Assembly (NCBI GenBank): GCA_021805665.1
Contig: JAJZEV010000194.1
Coordinates: forward strand, 1-35,010
DNA: 35,010 nt
Source of the DNA: Pseudomonadota bacterium
Lineage (GTDB): Bacteria > Pseudomonadota > Alphaproteobacteria > Acetobacterales > Acetobacteraceae
Direction of reading: 5' to 3'
This document shows positions 8,830 to 16,531 of the stretch, in pieces. A program made the position numbers and the translations under genes. The notes below the pieces were generated by a model. It was not told where the DNA came from. It was given only the letters and a program-made list of their open reading frames with translations, and ran no database searches. The number at the start of each line of letters is the position of its first letter. Positions within the stretch are counted from its first letter, which is position 1.

Positions 8830-10314
8830 TCAGGCGGCCGCGTGGATGTTCATGTAGCTGCTGCCGCTGGCCGCATCGGTGCCAAAGGTCACGCCTAGCC
8901 GGCCGTTGGAAAGATCGGCGCTGGAGAAGCCGGCCAGTGTCAGAATAGCCTCCGGTTTGCCGGCCGCCGTGGCGGTCAACGTTAGCCCGGTATGGCCGGC
9001 GGCCCCGGCGCTGTTCAGCCAATCCAGCGAAAAACCGGCCGGGGTAATCCCCCATAAAGTGACGTTGTCGGCGACATTCATGTGGCTGATGGTGCTCCAT
9101 GTCACCCCGGTCGATGCCCGCTCGTCCAGGAAGAATGTGTCGGTTCCGGTGCCGCCGGTCAGGAAGTTGGACCCCGCGCCGCCGTCCAGTACGTTGGTGC
9201 CGCTGGCAACGGCGATCGCATCCTCCCCGGAACCGGACAGGATAAACCAGTTGGGGGTCGTCGCGGTTATGTTCAGGTTGTCGGTCCCGGTGTTCATATA
9301 CTGCTGCTGCAAACCAGCCACCGGACCGATATAGGGATGCCCGGCGACCGAAAGGGGTTGGGACGTGCTCGTGTCCGACACTGTCAGCGGTGCGGCGCCA
9401 TTCAGCAGTTGTTGTGCCGCCTGCATCACCGCCGTATGGCCGGTCTCGGTTGGGTGAAGGTGGTCGAAAAACAGCGATTGATCCTGCGTCGCAAGGTCGG
9501 TGGAGCTTAGCGTGCCGCTGCCGGCGCTTGTGTAGTTGCCGCTCCAGACCGGGGTGGTCACATTGGTCAGGCCATAGGTAGCGGGCGCGGCGATGGCGTT
9601 GTCGATCAGCGCGTTGAGATTCACCACCTGGATGGCGGCGCCCCCGATCGAGCCAAGCTGATTGGCCAGCGATGAGTCATACGCCGTGGACAAATTCCTG
9701 GCCTCGGTCGTCAGCGCGACAGAGGGCGTATTGGTGCCGTTGGCCACCCCCGTCGTCACCTCGGGCGTCATACTCAGATCGGGGACGTTCAGCACCAGCA
9801 CATTCTTCGCGCCATCGGCCACCAACGAGCGGACGAAGGAAATCTCGTTGCTCACGGCGGCCTGAAGATCGGTGGTCTGCTGCGCCTGCGTCAATGTGGG
9901 ATCGGCGAGAATACCCAGCAGGTCGTTGGCACCGATCGACACGGTGAACAGCGCGGTGGGCGATATATTGGGTTCGGCCGTCTTGAATGCCGTCAGTTGG
10001 GCTGGCAGCGACAGCGCCAGAATTGCGGGATCACCGGCATTTTGCGGGGTCGTCCCGGTCTCCGCACCGCCGAAGGCGAAATCCGTCCCGCCGGCCAGAC
10101 TGGGCTTCAGGGTTCCCAGACCCAGCGCGACAGACAGGTCCTGCACCCAGGTTGGGCCGTTGCTGAAAACAGTCCCCGACACCGAACCGTAGCTTGCCTT
10201 GAAGTACGGCGGCGAGACCGGTTCGGCGCCCGCCAACGCCGTTGCGATCGACAGGTTGCCCGCATCGGACAGCGAATCCCCGAACGCGTAAACCGCGCTG
10301 TAACTGGTACCCAT
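8830..10314 (-). CDS. GDSL/SGNH-family esterase or lipase with RTX-like C-terminal domain
   Basis: The 494-residue product has an SGNH hydrolase domain at residues 7-310. Block I is [10 protein letters not shown] with nucleophile Ser14, block III is IGAND (128-131) and block V is [10 protein letters not shown] with Asp284 and His287. A second domain (about 360-494) contains the glycine/aspartate-rich segment [20 protein letters not shown], similar to RTX nonapeptide repeats. There is no N-terminal signal peptide, which with the RTX-like tail fits export by a type I system; no such exporter is nearby. The ATG at 10314 has a G-rich ribosome site (GGGGGG about 8 bases upstream); an upstream in-frame TTG at 10329 is less likely. 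The substrate, probably an ester, is unknown. Confidence 0.85.
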   Translation of the reverse strand: MGTSYSAVYAFGDSLSDAGNLSIATALAGAEPVSPPYFKASYGSVSGTVFSNGPTWVQDLSVALGLGTLKPSLAGGTDFAFGGAETGTTPQNAGDPAILALSLPAQLTAFKTAEPNISPTALFTVSIGANDLLGILADPTLTQAQQTTDLQAAVSNEISFVRSLVADGAKNVLVLNVPDLSMTPEVTTGVANGTNTPSVALTTEARNLSTAYDSSLANQLGSIGGAAIQVVNLNALIDNAIAAPATYGLTNVTTPVWSGNYTSAGSGTLSSTDLATQDQSLFFDHLHPTETGHTAVMQAAQQLLNGAAPLTVSDTSTSQPLSVAGHPYIGPVAGLQQQYMNTGTDNLNITATTPNWFILSGSGEDAIAVASGTNVLDGGAGSNFLTGGTGTDTFFLDERASTGVTWSTISHMNVADNVTLWGITPAGFSLDWLNSAGAAGHTGLTLTATAAGKPEAILTLAGFSSADLSNGRLGVTFGTDAASGSSYMNIHAAA

Positions 10315-10408
10315 GAACGATCCCCCCAAGCGTCGAAGCGACGCCTTCAGGGCAGGTGGGGACCCGGTATGGCGGCCAGCAGGGACAACAAGGAATTTTG
10401 ACCCGCGC

Positions 10409-11818
10409 TTACGGCAGCACTTTTCCCGGGTTCATCGTCCCGGCGGGGTCGATCGCGTTCTTCACCAGCCGCATGATGTCCATCGCCACCGGGTTCTTGT
10501 GCGTCGCCATCGCGTGCCGCTTCGACTGGCCGATGCCGTGTTCGGCGGAAAAACTGCCGCCCAGCGAAACCGCGATCGCATTGATCATCGGTTCCATATC
10601 GGCAGCCCGGCCGACCCAGGCGCCGCGATCCGCCATGCCGGCCGGGGCATGCAGCGACAGATGGATGTTGCCGTCGCCGGCGTGGCCGATGGCGGCCATC
10701 CGGCCCTCTGGCCAACGGGCTTTCAGTTCGCGTTCGGCGATCCGCAGGAACTCCGGCACCGCGGACACCGGCACCGAGGTGTCGGTGCCGATCGACGGAC
10801 TGTCCCGGCGGGAGCAGTCCGGATAATCCTCCCGTATCTTCCAGATCATCTGGCGCTGCGCCTCGCTGTCGGCAATGGCCGCGTCCAGCACCTCGCCGGC
10901 GTCCATCGCCGAACCCAGCGTGCCCTCCATGATCTCGCGCAGCGGGATGCTTTCGTGCGCGGCGGACAGTTCGACCATTACATACCACGGCGATTCCAGC
11001 GGCAGCGGGATGCGCAGACCGACGCCGTGCTTGGCGGCCATTTCCATGCAGTAATTGGCGCAGAGTTCGAACGCGATCACATCCGCGCCGCTTTCCATCA
11101 TGCGGGAGAACAGCGACAGCGCGGCATCCGGGCTGGGGACCGCGACATAGGCGGTCTCGATGCGTTTCAGCGCGGGTTGCAGGCGCATCGCGGCGGCGGT
11201 GATCACGCCCAGCGTGCCTTCGCCGCCGATGAACAGGTGGCGCAGCGCGTATCCACTGTTGTCCTTACGGACGCGGCGCAGATCGTCCAGCACGCGCCCG
11301 TCGGGCAGCACGACCTCCAGCCCCAGCACCAGTTCGCGGGCGTTGCCCCAGCGCAAGGTGCGGATACCGCCGGCATTGGTGGACAGCATGCCGCCGATCT
11401 GTGCGGTGCCCTGTGCGCCCCACTGGATCGGGAACAGCCGGCCCGCTTCGGCCGCCGCCTGCTGAACGTGCTGGACGACGCACCCGGCCTCGGCGACGAT
11501 GGAGAAATCGCGCGCATCGATCGTGCGGATGCGGTTCAGCCGTTCCAGCGACAGCACCGCCGATTCCGGGCCGTTGGCGAGCGGCACCGCGGCACCGGCC
11601 AGGCCGGTGCGGCCCCCGGCCGGAACGACGGCGATCCGGTGGTCGATGCAGCATTTTACCAGGTCGGAGACTTGCTGAGTCGTATTGGGCCGCAGGACTG
11701 CCGCCGGGGTGCCCTTGTAGCTGCCGCGCCAATCCACACCGTAGGGGGCAATATCGTCGGGTGCGGAAAGCACGTTCGCGGGACCGGCGATCGCGGTCGC
11801 AGCGGCAAGGAAGTCCAT
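10409..11818 (-). CDS. FAD-binding oxidoreductase, GlcD/D-2-hydroxyacid dehydrogenase type
   Basis: The 469-residue protein has an N-terminal PCMH-type FAD-binding domain (about residues 38-215) with the pyrophosphate-binding segment VVPAGGRTGLAGAAVP, and a C-terminal FAD-linked oxidase domain with HAGDGNIHLSLH, followed by SAEHGIGQSKR and DPAGTMNPGKVLP. These are the signatures of D-lactate, glycolate (GlcD) or D-2-hydroxyglutarate dehydrogenases, which pass electrons to a quinone or electron-transfer protein. No glcE/glcF partner genes are adjacent, so a single-subunit D-2-hydroxyacid dehydrogenase is more likely than glycolate oxidase. The exact substrate is open. Confidence 0.9.
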   Translation of the reverse strand: MDFLAAATAIAGPANVLSAPDDIAPYGVDWRGSYKGTPAAVLRPNTTQQVSDLVKCCIDHRIAVVPAGGRTGLAGAAVPLANGPESAVLSLERLNRIRTIDARDFSIVAEAGCVVQHVQQAAAEAGRLFPIQWGAQGTAQIGGMLSTNAGGIRTLRWGNARELVLGLEVVLPDGRVLDDLRRVRKDNSGYALRHLFIGGEGTLGVITAAAMRLQPALKRIETAYVAVPSPDAALSLFSRMMESGADVIAFELCANYCMEMAAKHGVGLRIPLPLESPWYVMVELSAAHESIPLREIMEGTLGSAMDAGEVLDAAIADSEAQRQMIWKIREDYPDCSRRDSPSIGTDTSVPVSAVPEFLRIAERELKARWPEGRMAAIGHAGDGNIHLSLHAPAGMADRGAWVGRAADMEPMINAIAVSLGGSFSAEHGIGQSKRHAMATHKNPVAMDIMRLVKNAIDPAGTMNPGKVLP

Positions 11819-11937
11819 GGGTACAAATGCCTTTTCTAGGGACGCTTCTGGTCGCGGCGATTCAAACAGCAGTTCCCGGCCGTGACAAGGGCGCGGCTTG
11901 CGGTAAACTACATCGCGTTCGAAGGGGGAAACAATCC

Positions 11938-12264
11938 ATGGCGCTATACGAACTGCGGACCTACTCGCTGTATGTCGGTAAAATGGGCGAGGCGGTGAAA
12001 CTGTACCAGGAATTCGGCTTTCCGGCGTTGCAGAAGGGTGGCCACGACAAGAAGCTGGTGGGGTATTTTCAAAGCGATACCGGCACGATCAATCAGCTGG
12101 TCCACATGTGGAAATTCGACGACGACGCGGATCGCCGCAACCATTGGACGGCGGTGTTCGCGAATGTGGATTTCGTGGAGGGTTTTGCCGCCAGGTTCCG
12201 GCCGCTGGTGATGTCGCAGGAAGTGAAGCTGCTGCACGCCGCGCCTTGGGGTCCGCACCCCTGA
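11938..12264 (+). CDS. NIPSNAP family protein
   Basis: This 108-residue protein begins MALYELRTYSLYVGKMGE, the typical NIPSNAP start, and contains HMWKFDDDADR and a second dimeric alpha/beta-barrel-like half ending in VKLLHAAPWGPHP. Family members are small dimeric ferredoxin-like-fold proteins whose bacterial role is mostly unknown. I chose the ATG at 11938, which follows a GAAGGGGGA ribosome site; a much longer upstream frame is a shadow of the divergent FAD dehydrogenase gene. The 119 bases between the two divergent genes should hold both promoters. Confidence 0.88.
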   Translation: MALYELRTYSLYVGKMGEAVKLYQEFGFPALQKGGHDKKLVGYFQSDTGTINQLVHMWKFDDDADRRNHWTAVFANVDFVEGFAARFRPLVMSQEVKLLHAAPWGPHP

Positions 12265-12403
12265 TCAGGTCGCGGCCTCGCCGGCCGGGGCGGCGATGCT
12301 CTGGCGTCGCCTTCTTGCCGAGCGTGCCGGCAGACTTCCGGAACATGGCCTGCCGCATCCCATTGGCGATTGGCAGCACCGATTGCTCTTCGGACGCCAA
12401 TTC

Positions 12404-12778
12404 CTATATCTTCGTCGTGAACGGACGCCTGATCGGCGCGCCGAAAAAGGCAACCCTTCTGTCGGCCAACGTGCGAACGGCGATATCTAAGCAATCCCGC
12501 CAAGGACGTTTGGTGCGTTCCACCACTGGCCCGATCGCGGCAATCGTAACCGCGGTGATCCCCATGGCTGTCATTCCATATTCACGGGGCAGAAAAGCGG
12601 CGCAAAGGTGCAGCAGCGGCTCGTGGAACAGATAGGTGGCGAAGCTGATGCCGGCGCACCAGCGGATCAAGCGGGCGATGCTGGCGAGCGGTACCCGATC
12701 GACAACCGCACCCGCGCCCGCAAGGTGAAGGGCAATCGCCGCGCCCAAAATCCAGTCGAGCGTATAGTCATTGCACAA
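12404..12778 (-). pseudogene. Acyltransferase 3 family protein, C-terminal remnant
   Basis: The frame encodes a membrane-protein end with the segment [20 protein letters not shown], which matches the last transmembrane helices of acyltransferase family 3 (OafA/NodX-like) proteins. These are normally 350 residues or more; only about the last 125 remain. Reading upstream, recognisable family sequence stops about where the plus-strand recombinase begins (ribosome site at 12782, ATG at 12793), and the frame then meets a stop at 12806. The only start near the truncation is a TTG with no evident ribosome site. I infer that the 5' part was lost when the adjacent mobile DNA arrived or was later deleted. 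Confidence 0.75.
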
Positions 12779-12792
12779 GATGGAGCGGCACG

Positions 12793-13464
12793 ATGCAACA
12801 AGTGGTCAGTTACATTCGGGTTAGCACAAACGGGCAAGGCAAGTCCGGCCTTGGCATCGAAGCGCAACGCGAGGCCATCGCTCGCTTCTGCGATAACGAG
12901 GGGATGGCCATCGGTAGCGAGTTTGTGGAAGTCGAAACCGGCAAGGGGGCGGACGCTTTGGAGCGCCGCCCCCAACTTCGCGCCGCGCTGGCGTCCGCGC
13001 GCAAGGGCAAGGCGCCGGTCGTGGTGGCGAAACTCTGCCGCCTCTCCCGCGACGTGGCCTTTATCTCCGGCATGATGGCGCAGAAGGTGCCGTTCATCGT
13101 GACCGAGTTGGGCGCGGATGCGGACCCGTTCATGCTGCACATTTACGCGGCCCTTGCCGAGAAAGAGCGGGCATTGATCGCCGACCGGACGCGACAAGCC
13201 CTGGCCGCGAAGAAAGCCCAAGGCGCGACACTCGGCAACCGGACCAATCTGGCGGAAGCCCAAGCCAAGGGCGTTGCCACCAACCAAGAGGCGGCGGACG
13301 CCTTCGCGGCGAACATCCTGCCCGTGATCCACCAAATCCAGGCGACGGGTGCCACAACCTACCGGGCGATTGCGGCGGCGTTAAACGCGCGCGGGCTTCG
13401 GTCGCCTCGCGGTGGCGAATGGCAACCGACCACGGTTCGGAACATCGTCAATCGGGCGCCCTGA
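12793..13464 (+). CDS. Serine recombinase, resolvase/invertase family
   Basis: The 223-residue protein has the resolvase catalytic domain with [10 protein letters not shown]; Ser11 is the expected nucleophile. The motifs AKLCRLSRD and a long helix ([19 protein letters not shown]) follow. The C-terminal part, from about residue 150 to the end, has the recombinase-type segment [21 protein letters not shown] followed by TTVRNIVNR, which serves as a DNA-binding helix-turn-helix. The ATG at 12793 has GGAG about 8 bases upstream. Its sequence differs clearly from the resolvase at 20153, although both are the last gene before an att-like site. Target sites for it were not identified. Confidence 0.9.
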   Translation: MQQVVSYIRVSTNGQGKSGLGIEAQREAIARFCDNEGMAIGSEFVEVETGKGADALERRPQLRAALASARKGKAPVVVAKLCRLSRDVAFISGMMAQKVPFIVTELGADADPFMLHIYAALAEKERALIADRTRQALAAKKAQGATLGNRTNLAEAQAKGVATNQEAADAFAANILPVIHQIQATGATTYRAIAAALNARGLRSPRGGEWQPTTVRNIVNRAP

Positions 13465-13558
13465 TCGGCGCCGGGCTGACCCCTGGCATCGGCGGGCGGC
13501 TGGCACGGCCTGATCGGCACCCTGGCCACGCCCGGCACCCGCTGGCATCGCCCGCTGC

Positions 13559-13580
13559 TGTTATCCCGGTGTTATCCCGG
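13559..13580 (+). repeat. Two 11-bp tandem repeats beside the left att repeat (putative arm-type sites)
   Basis: TGTTATCCCGG occurs twice without a gap (13559-13569 and 13570-13580), nine bases from the left 85-bp repeat. At the equivalent place on the right (20950-20971) there are two 11-bp copies of a different sequence, TGCTACCTAtG and TGCTACCTAGG. Position and period suggest arm-type sites for a tyrosine integrase. The function is inferred. Confidence 0.6.
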
Positions 13581-13589
13581 AAATTTTCG

Positions 13590-13674
13590 CCGGGTCGGAA
13601 AAGTCTGCTAACCCCTTGATTCGGATGGTGGGCGCGACAGGGATTGAACCTGTGACCCCCGCCGTGTGAAGGCG
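13590..13674. repeat. Left attachment-site repeat (attL), 85 bp, with tRNA-Val 3' fragment
   Basis: These 85 bases are identical to 20981-21065, an offset of 7,391 bases. One base further left differs and similarity then continues to 13559. Bases 13626-13674 are the 3' part of tRNA-Val on the minus strand, from the encoded CCA through the T arm and variable loop to the anticodon stem; the 5' half is missing, so no tRNA can form here. This is the expected scar of site-specific integration into a tRNA 3' end. Identity stops abruptly after 13674. Confidence 0.9.
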
Positions 13675-13787
13675 GTTCCGACCGTTTGCGGCGGCTTTCC
13701 GGTCATTTCAGCGGTTTGTTATCCCCTTGTTTTTCCTTGATATTCGTTTGACCTGATCGGATTGGCATTGAATCCGTTTGCGGGTTT

Positions 13788-13827
13788 CTGCTACCTAGCT
13801 GCTACCTAGCAGGCGCCTAGGTAGCAG
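13788..13827. promoter_or_regulatory. Three 11-bp copies of CTGCTACCTAG upstream of the integrase gene
   Basis: CTGCTACCTAG occurs at 13788-13798 and 13799-13809 in direct tandem, and inverted at 13817-13827 as CTAGGTAGCAG, seven bases from the second copy. The last copy ends 16 bases before the integrase ATG. Near-identical copies lie at the other end of the element (20949-20970). I infer arm-type binding sites of the integrase that may also let it repress its own promoter. Confidence 0.65.
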
Positions 13828-13843
13828 ATCGGGAACGCAACAA

Positions 13844-15103
13844 ATGACCGAACGGAAGCGTATTGGAGTAAGAGACGTGCGGACGCTCGGGCCGGAGCAA
13901 GAGATTTGGGATACCGCTGTTCCTGGCTTCGGCGTGCGACGCCAACGTAGCGAGGCCGTGGCCTATGTGCTGCTCTATCGCGATCCACACGGCAAAAGCC
14001 GACGCTTCACCATCGGGAGGCATGGCGCACCTTGGACGCCCGATACCGCCCGCGACGAAGCCAAGCGCATCCTAGGCGCCGTGGTCCAAGGCCAAAACCC
14101 GGCGGCGGATAAGCAGGCCGTCCGTAAGGCCGTCACGATGGCGGACCTATGCGGCCAGTATTTGGCCGATGCCGAAGCCGGGCGGCTGCTGGTGCGCGGT
14201 GGAAGACCAAAGAAGCCCCTCACGCTCGCCAGCGACCGAGGTAGGATCGAAGGGCACATAATCCCGCTGCTCGGCAAGATGCCGGTCGGGGCCGTCACCA
14301 AGCGCGACGTGGAAAAATTCATGCACTCGGTTGCGGCAGGCGATAGCGCGGCCAGCCGCAAAACCAAGCCGCGCGGTGTGTCCAACCTTCGCGGCGGTCG
14401 GGGCGTGGCCACGCGCACCATCGGCCTGCTTGGCGCCATATTCACGTATTCGATTGACCACGGGATGCGAACCGACAACCCGGCGCATCGGGTGCGGAAA
14501 TTCGCGGAGAACCGGCGCGAACGCCGCCTGACGGAAACCGAGTATGCCAGCCTTGGCGCCGGGCTACGGCAGGCCGAAGCGACGGCATGGCCTGCCGCCG
14601 TGGCCTGCTTTCGCTTCCTCGCACTGACCGGCTGGCGTTCGGGCGAAGCCGTGGCACTGCGCTGGCGAGACGTTGACCTCGCACGCCGAACCGCGACACT
14701 GCCGGATACCAAGACGGGAAAGAGCATACGCCCGCTGTCCGGCGCCGCGTGCGACCTGCTGCGCGCCCAACCGCACCTAGGCGCCGATGGCCTGATCTTC
14801 CCGGCCACGCGCGGGGACGGCCCGATGGTCGGCTTCAAGAAGTTTGCCCGCCGGATCGTGGCCGAAGCCGGGTTGCCCGCCGATATCACGCCGCATGTGC
14901 TGCGTCATTCCTTCGCATCGCTGGCGATGGACCTTGGCTTGTCCGAACCCACCATCGGCGCCCTGATCGGGCATAAAGGCCATAGCGTCACGTCGAGATA
15001 CATGCACTCCGCCGATGGTGCGCTGCTCGGCGCCGCCGATATCGTGGAAAACGAGACTTCATATTTTTTTGGCGACCCGCGCGTGCGTAACCCAATACGT
15101 TAA
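13844..15103 (+). CDS. int: Tyrosine-type site-specific integrase
   Basis: The 419-residue protein has an N-terminal arm-binding domain of the DUF4102 type (about residues 1-90), a SAM-like core-binding domain (about 97-215), and a catalytic domain with the five expected residues: Arg265 (LTGWRSGE), a Lys near 290-293, His351 and Arg354 (HVLRHSF), His377 (LIGHKGH) and nucleophile Tyr386 (TSRYMHS). It probably recombines the tRNA-Val att sites. It is transcribed away from attL into the element, with three copies of an 11-bp repeat just upstream. No truncation is seen. No strong Shine-Dalgarno precedes the ATG (GGGAACG about 10 bases upstream). Confidence 0.95.
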   Translation: MTERKRIGVRDVRTLGPEQEIWDTAVPGFGVRRQRSEAVAYVLLYRDPHGKSRRFTIGRHGAPWTPDTARDEAKRILGAVVQGQNPAADKQAVRKAVTMADLCGQYLADAEAGRLLVRGGRPKKPLTLASDRGRIEGHIIPLLGKMPVGAVTKRDVEKFMHSVAAGDSAASRKTKPRGVSNLRGGRGVATRTIGLLGAIFTYSIDHGMRTDNPAHRVRKFAENRRERRLTETEYASLGAGLRQAEATAWPAAVACFRFLALTGWRSGEAVALRWRDVDLARRTATLPDTKTGKSIRPLSGAACDLLRAQPHLGADGLIFPATRGDGPMVGFKKFARRIVAEAGLPADITPHVLRHSFASLAMDLGLSEPTIGALIGHKGHSVTSRYMHSADGALLGAADIVENETSYFFGDPRVRNPIR

Positions 15104-15311
15104 GCCCGATAAATATTTTCAGGATTAAACACCAAGCCGCTCAATATATTTTCGCCTGTAAGAAGTATCGGGATCGAATGACCGCGTGTAAACGCTGCCA
15201 TCATACAGGAATAGGAAGAATAGTTAGACGAATTTGTTGACGCGATTTGCGCCATGCACATAATGCAAAGCCTCACAAGCCCGCATTTGCTGGCAAACAT
15301 GGAGGCTAGTC

Positions 15312-15575
15312 ATGGAACAACCCGCCATCGCCACCCCGACGCCCGACGCCCTGCTGCGCCGGACGGACGCGGCCACGGCCCTGCGTTCGGCCGGATACCC
15401 GACAACCAAGGCCACGCTGGCCACGCTGGCCACGCGAGGCGGCGGGCCGGTGTATCGCAAGTTTGGCGCGATCCCGCTCTATCGGTGGTCGGACTTGCAG
15501 GATTGGGCGCAAAGCAAGCTGTCCGCACCGATGCAATCGACTTCGACTGGCGACCTTCAAGCGAAGGCGGCGTAA
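15312..15575 (+). CDS. AlpA/excisionase-like small DNA-binding protein
   Basis: This 87-residue protein has a segment (about residues 17-68) resembling the short winged helix of AlpA/Xis-type proteins: a first helix DAATALRSAG, a second helix around TTKATLATLATRGG, and the wing-like VYRKFGAIPLYRWSDLQDWA, in which a site-specifying strand leads to YRWSDL. Such proteins in integrative elements act as excisionase or as activators of integrase or helicase genes. The ATG at 15312 follows GGAGGC 11 bases upstream. It is the first gene after the integrase, separated by 208 bases that probably contain its promoter. Confidence 0.7.
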   Translation: MEQPAIATPTPDALLRRTDAATALRSAGYPTTKATLATLATRGGGPVYRKFGAIPLYRWSDLQDWAQSKLSAPMQSTSTGDLQAKAA

Positions 15576-15577
15576 AC

Positions 15578-15868
15578 ATGAATATAATTTTCGGCAAAGG
15601 AACCGACGCCGATCTACGCAAGGCCGCGACAATTTGGCTTGGAATGTGGACCGCACTTCAAGAGCGGTTCAACGATAATCCGGCATACGAACTCGACGAT
15701 GCCGAGTGCAAAGTGGCCAACGCATTTATGGAAACCATCTTAAATGTCCGCGCCACAACATACGAAGGTCTTTGTGCAAAGGCCGCTGTATTAACCGCGC
15801 TTGATGGTAATTCGGACAGACTTGCGCTCGGTCTTTGCGCCGATATCCAAAGATTAGGTCGCGGTTAA
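15578..15868 (+). CDS. Hypothetical protein
   Basis: A 96-residue protein I do not recognise. It starts MNIIFGKGTDADLRKAAT and appears mostly helical, with two cysteines near the C-terminal half and no membrane segment. The ATG lies two bases after the stop of the AlpA-like gene, so the two are probably co-translated. A longer upstream frame overlaps the AlpA-like gene and is less likely. Its base composition is less GC-rich than that of the chromosomal genes. Confidence 0.6.
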   Translation: MNIIFGKGTDADLRKAATIWLGMWTALQERFNDNPAYELDDAECKVANAFMETILNVRATTYEGLCAKAAVLTALDGNSDRLALGLCADIQRLGRG

Positions 15869-15979
15869 AACAATGCAGTGAGTGCGTGTAAACGCACTCG
15901 TTTCTTGCATGGCTGGGTTTCGTCTTTGGCGTTACCAAACGCCCCGCCTTTCTGCTATTCTGCCGATATGATGGGGAAC

Positions 15980-16000
15980 CGCCACGCGAGCCGCGTGGCG
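15980..16000. terminator. 9-bp stem hairpin between two small genes
   Basis: CGCCACGCG and CGCGTGGCG form a perfect 9-bp stem with a 3-base loop (AGC). No T-run follows, so it is either a weak terminator for the upstream pair or a leader hairpin for the gene at 16032. Confidence 0.4.
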
Positions 16001-16031
16001 ATCCCTTCCACCCAAAAATTGGAGAGTTACC

Positions 16032-16370
16032 ATGTCACGCACGCAATCGCGTGAGCCGACTATTGCGTTCACCACGGATGGACTGGCGCGCGGATCGCTG
16101 CTGAACCCCGCCGCCTCGGTCCTGTTTCTGGCGCTGCTAGGCGAGGAAATAAGTTGTAACGATCTCTCGCGGGCCGAACGCAAGAACCACGGCCCGATCC
16201 CGACCTACGTTGCCGGAGTGCGATGGTATCGCCTCGACAACTTGGTCGATTGGCTGGAGCAACGCCATGGTATGACGATCTGGCGCGCGGCCAGTCTTGG
16301 CCAGTTGACGCTGCCCGCTGGCATGGCGGCGCTGTTCCCGCGCGAGGAAGCCGACCGCGAGGCAGCGTGA
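16032..16370 (+). CDS. Hypothetical protein, possibly DNA-binding
   Basis: A 112-residue protein without a firm family match. The segment around GPIPTYVAGVRWYRLDNLVDWLEQRHG resembles the wing and last helix of AlpA/MerR-type domains (compare the YRWSDLQDWA segment of the protein at 15312), so a second small regulator is possible. The ATG follows GGAGAG about 7 bases upstream. It is placed between a hairpin and a terminator-like hairpin, suggesting its own short transcript. Confidence 0.6.
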   Translation: MSRTQSREPTIAFTTDGLARGSLLNPAASVLFLALLGEEISCNDLSRAERKNHGPIPTYVAGVRWYRLDNLVDWLEQRHGMTIWRAASLGQLTLPAGMAALFPREEADREAA

Positions 16371-16383
16371 TCGCAAAAAGGAA

Positions 16384-16405
16384 CCCCGCCTTGCGAGGGG
16401 CGGGG
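16384..16405 (+). terminator. GC-rich hairpin after the small gene at 16032
   Basis: CCCCGCC (16384-16390) pairs with GGCGGGG (16399-16405) around an 8-base loop, 14 bases after the stop codon. The tract after it is not T-rich, so termination may be inefficient. Confidence 0.45.
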
Positions 16406-16424
16406 TCAAGGTAATGCAGAACTT

Positions 16425-16499
16425 ATCAGGAAACATCACCTATATAGGTAAATTTCCTGTCCGCGTCAAGTCTTTTTCATTCCGATCAGGAAATTTCAC
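16425..16499. promoter_or_regulatory. Operator-like cluster upstream of the helicase gene
   Basis: ATCAGGAAAcaTCAC (16425-16439) and ATCAGGAAAtttCAC (16485-16499) are direct repeats 60 bases apart. Between them, TAGGTAAATTTCCTGT is an inverted copy that forms an imperfect palindrome with the first (CAGGAAA...CCTATATAGG...TTTCCTG, 16427-16460). The tract is markedly AT-richer than its surroundings and lies just before the helicase gene. It probably holds the promoter and a repressor or activator site. Confidence 0.55.
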
Positions 16500-16531
16500 G
16501 ATGCAAACCCATATTTTGACAGGCGCGGCCA

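Larger units (their letters stand above)
12779..13589 (+). mobile_element. Right-end remnant of an older integrative element
   Basis: This segment runs from the truncated acyltransferase to the left att repeat. It contains a serine recombinase gene, a GC-rich tail with GGCATCGGC-type repeats, and two 11-bp tandem repeats directly before the tRNA-Val 3' fragment. The same order (recombinase, similar GC-rich tail, two 11-bp tandem repeats, tRNA-Val sequence) occurs at 20153-21065 at the right end of the complete element. I infer that it is the right end of a related element that inserted in the same tRNA earlier and lost its remainder. The exact left limit is uncertain by about 15 bases. Confidence 0.6.

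Noticed and set aside
10313..11839. 508-residue plus-strand frame opposite the FAD dehydrogenase
   Set aside because: It mirrors the coding gene exactly and shows only low-complexity composition.
13626..13674. Second tRNA-Val gene
   Set aside because: Only the 3' part from the anticodon stem to CCA is present; the D arm and 5' acceptor strand are missing, so it is an att scar.
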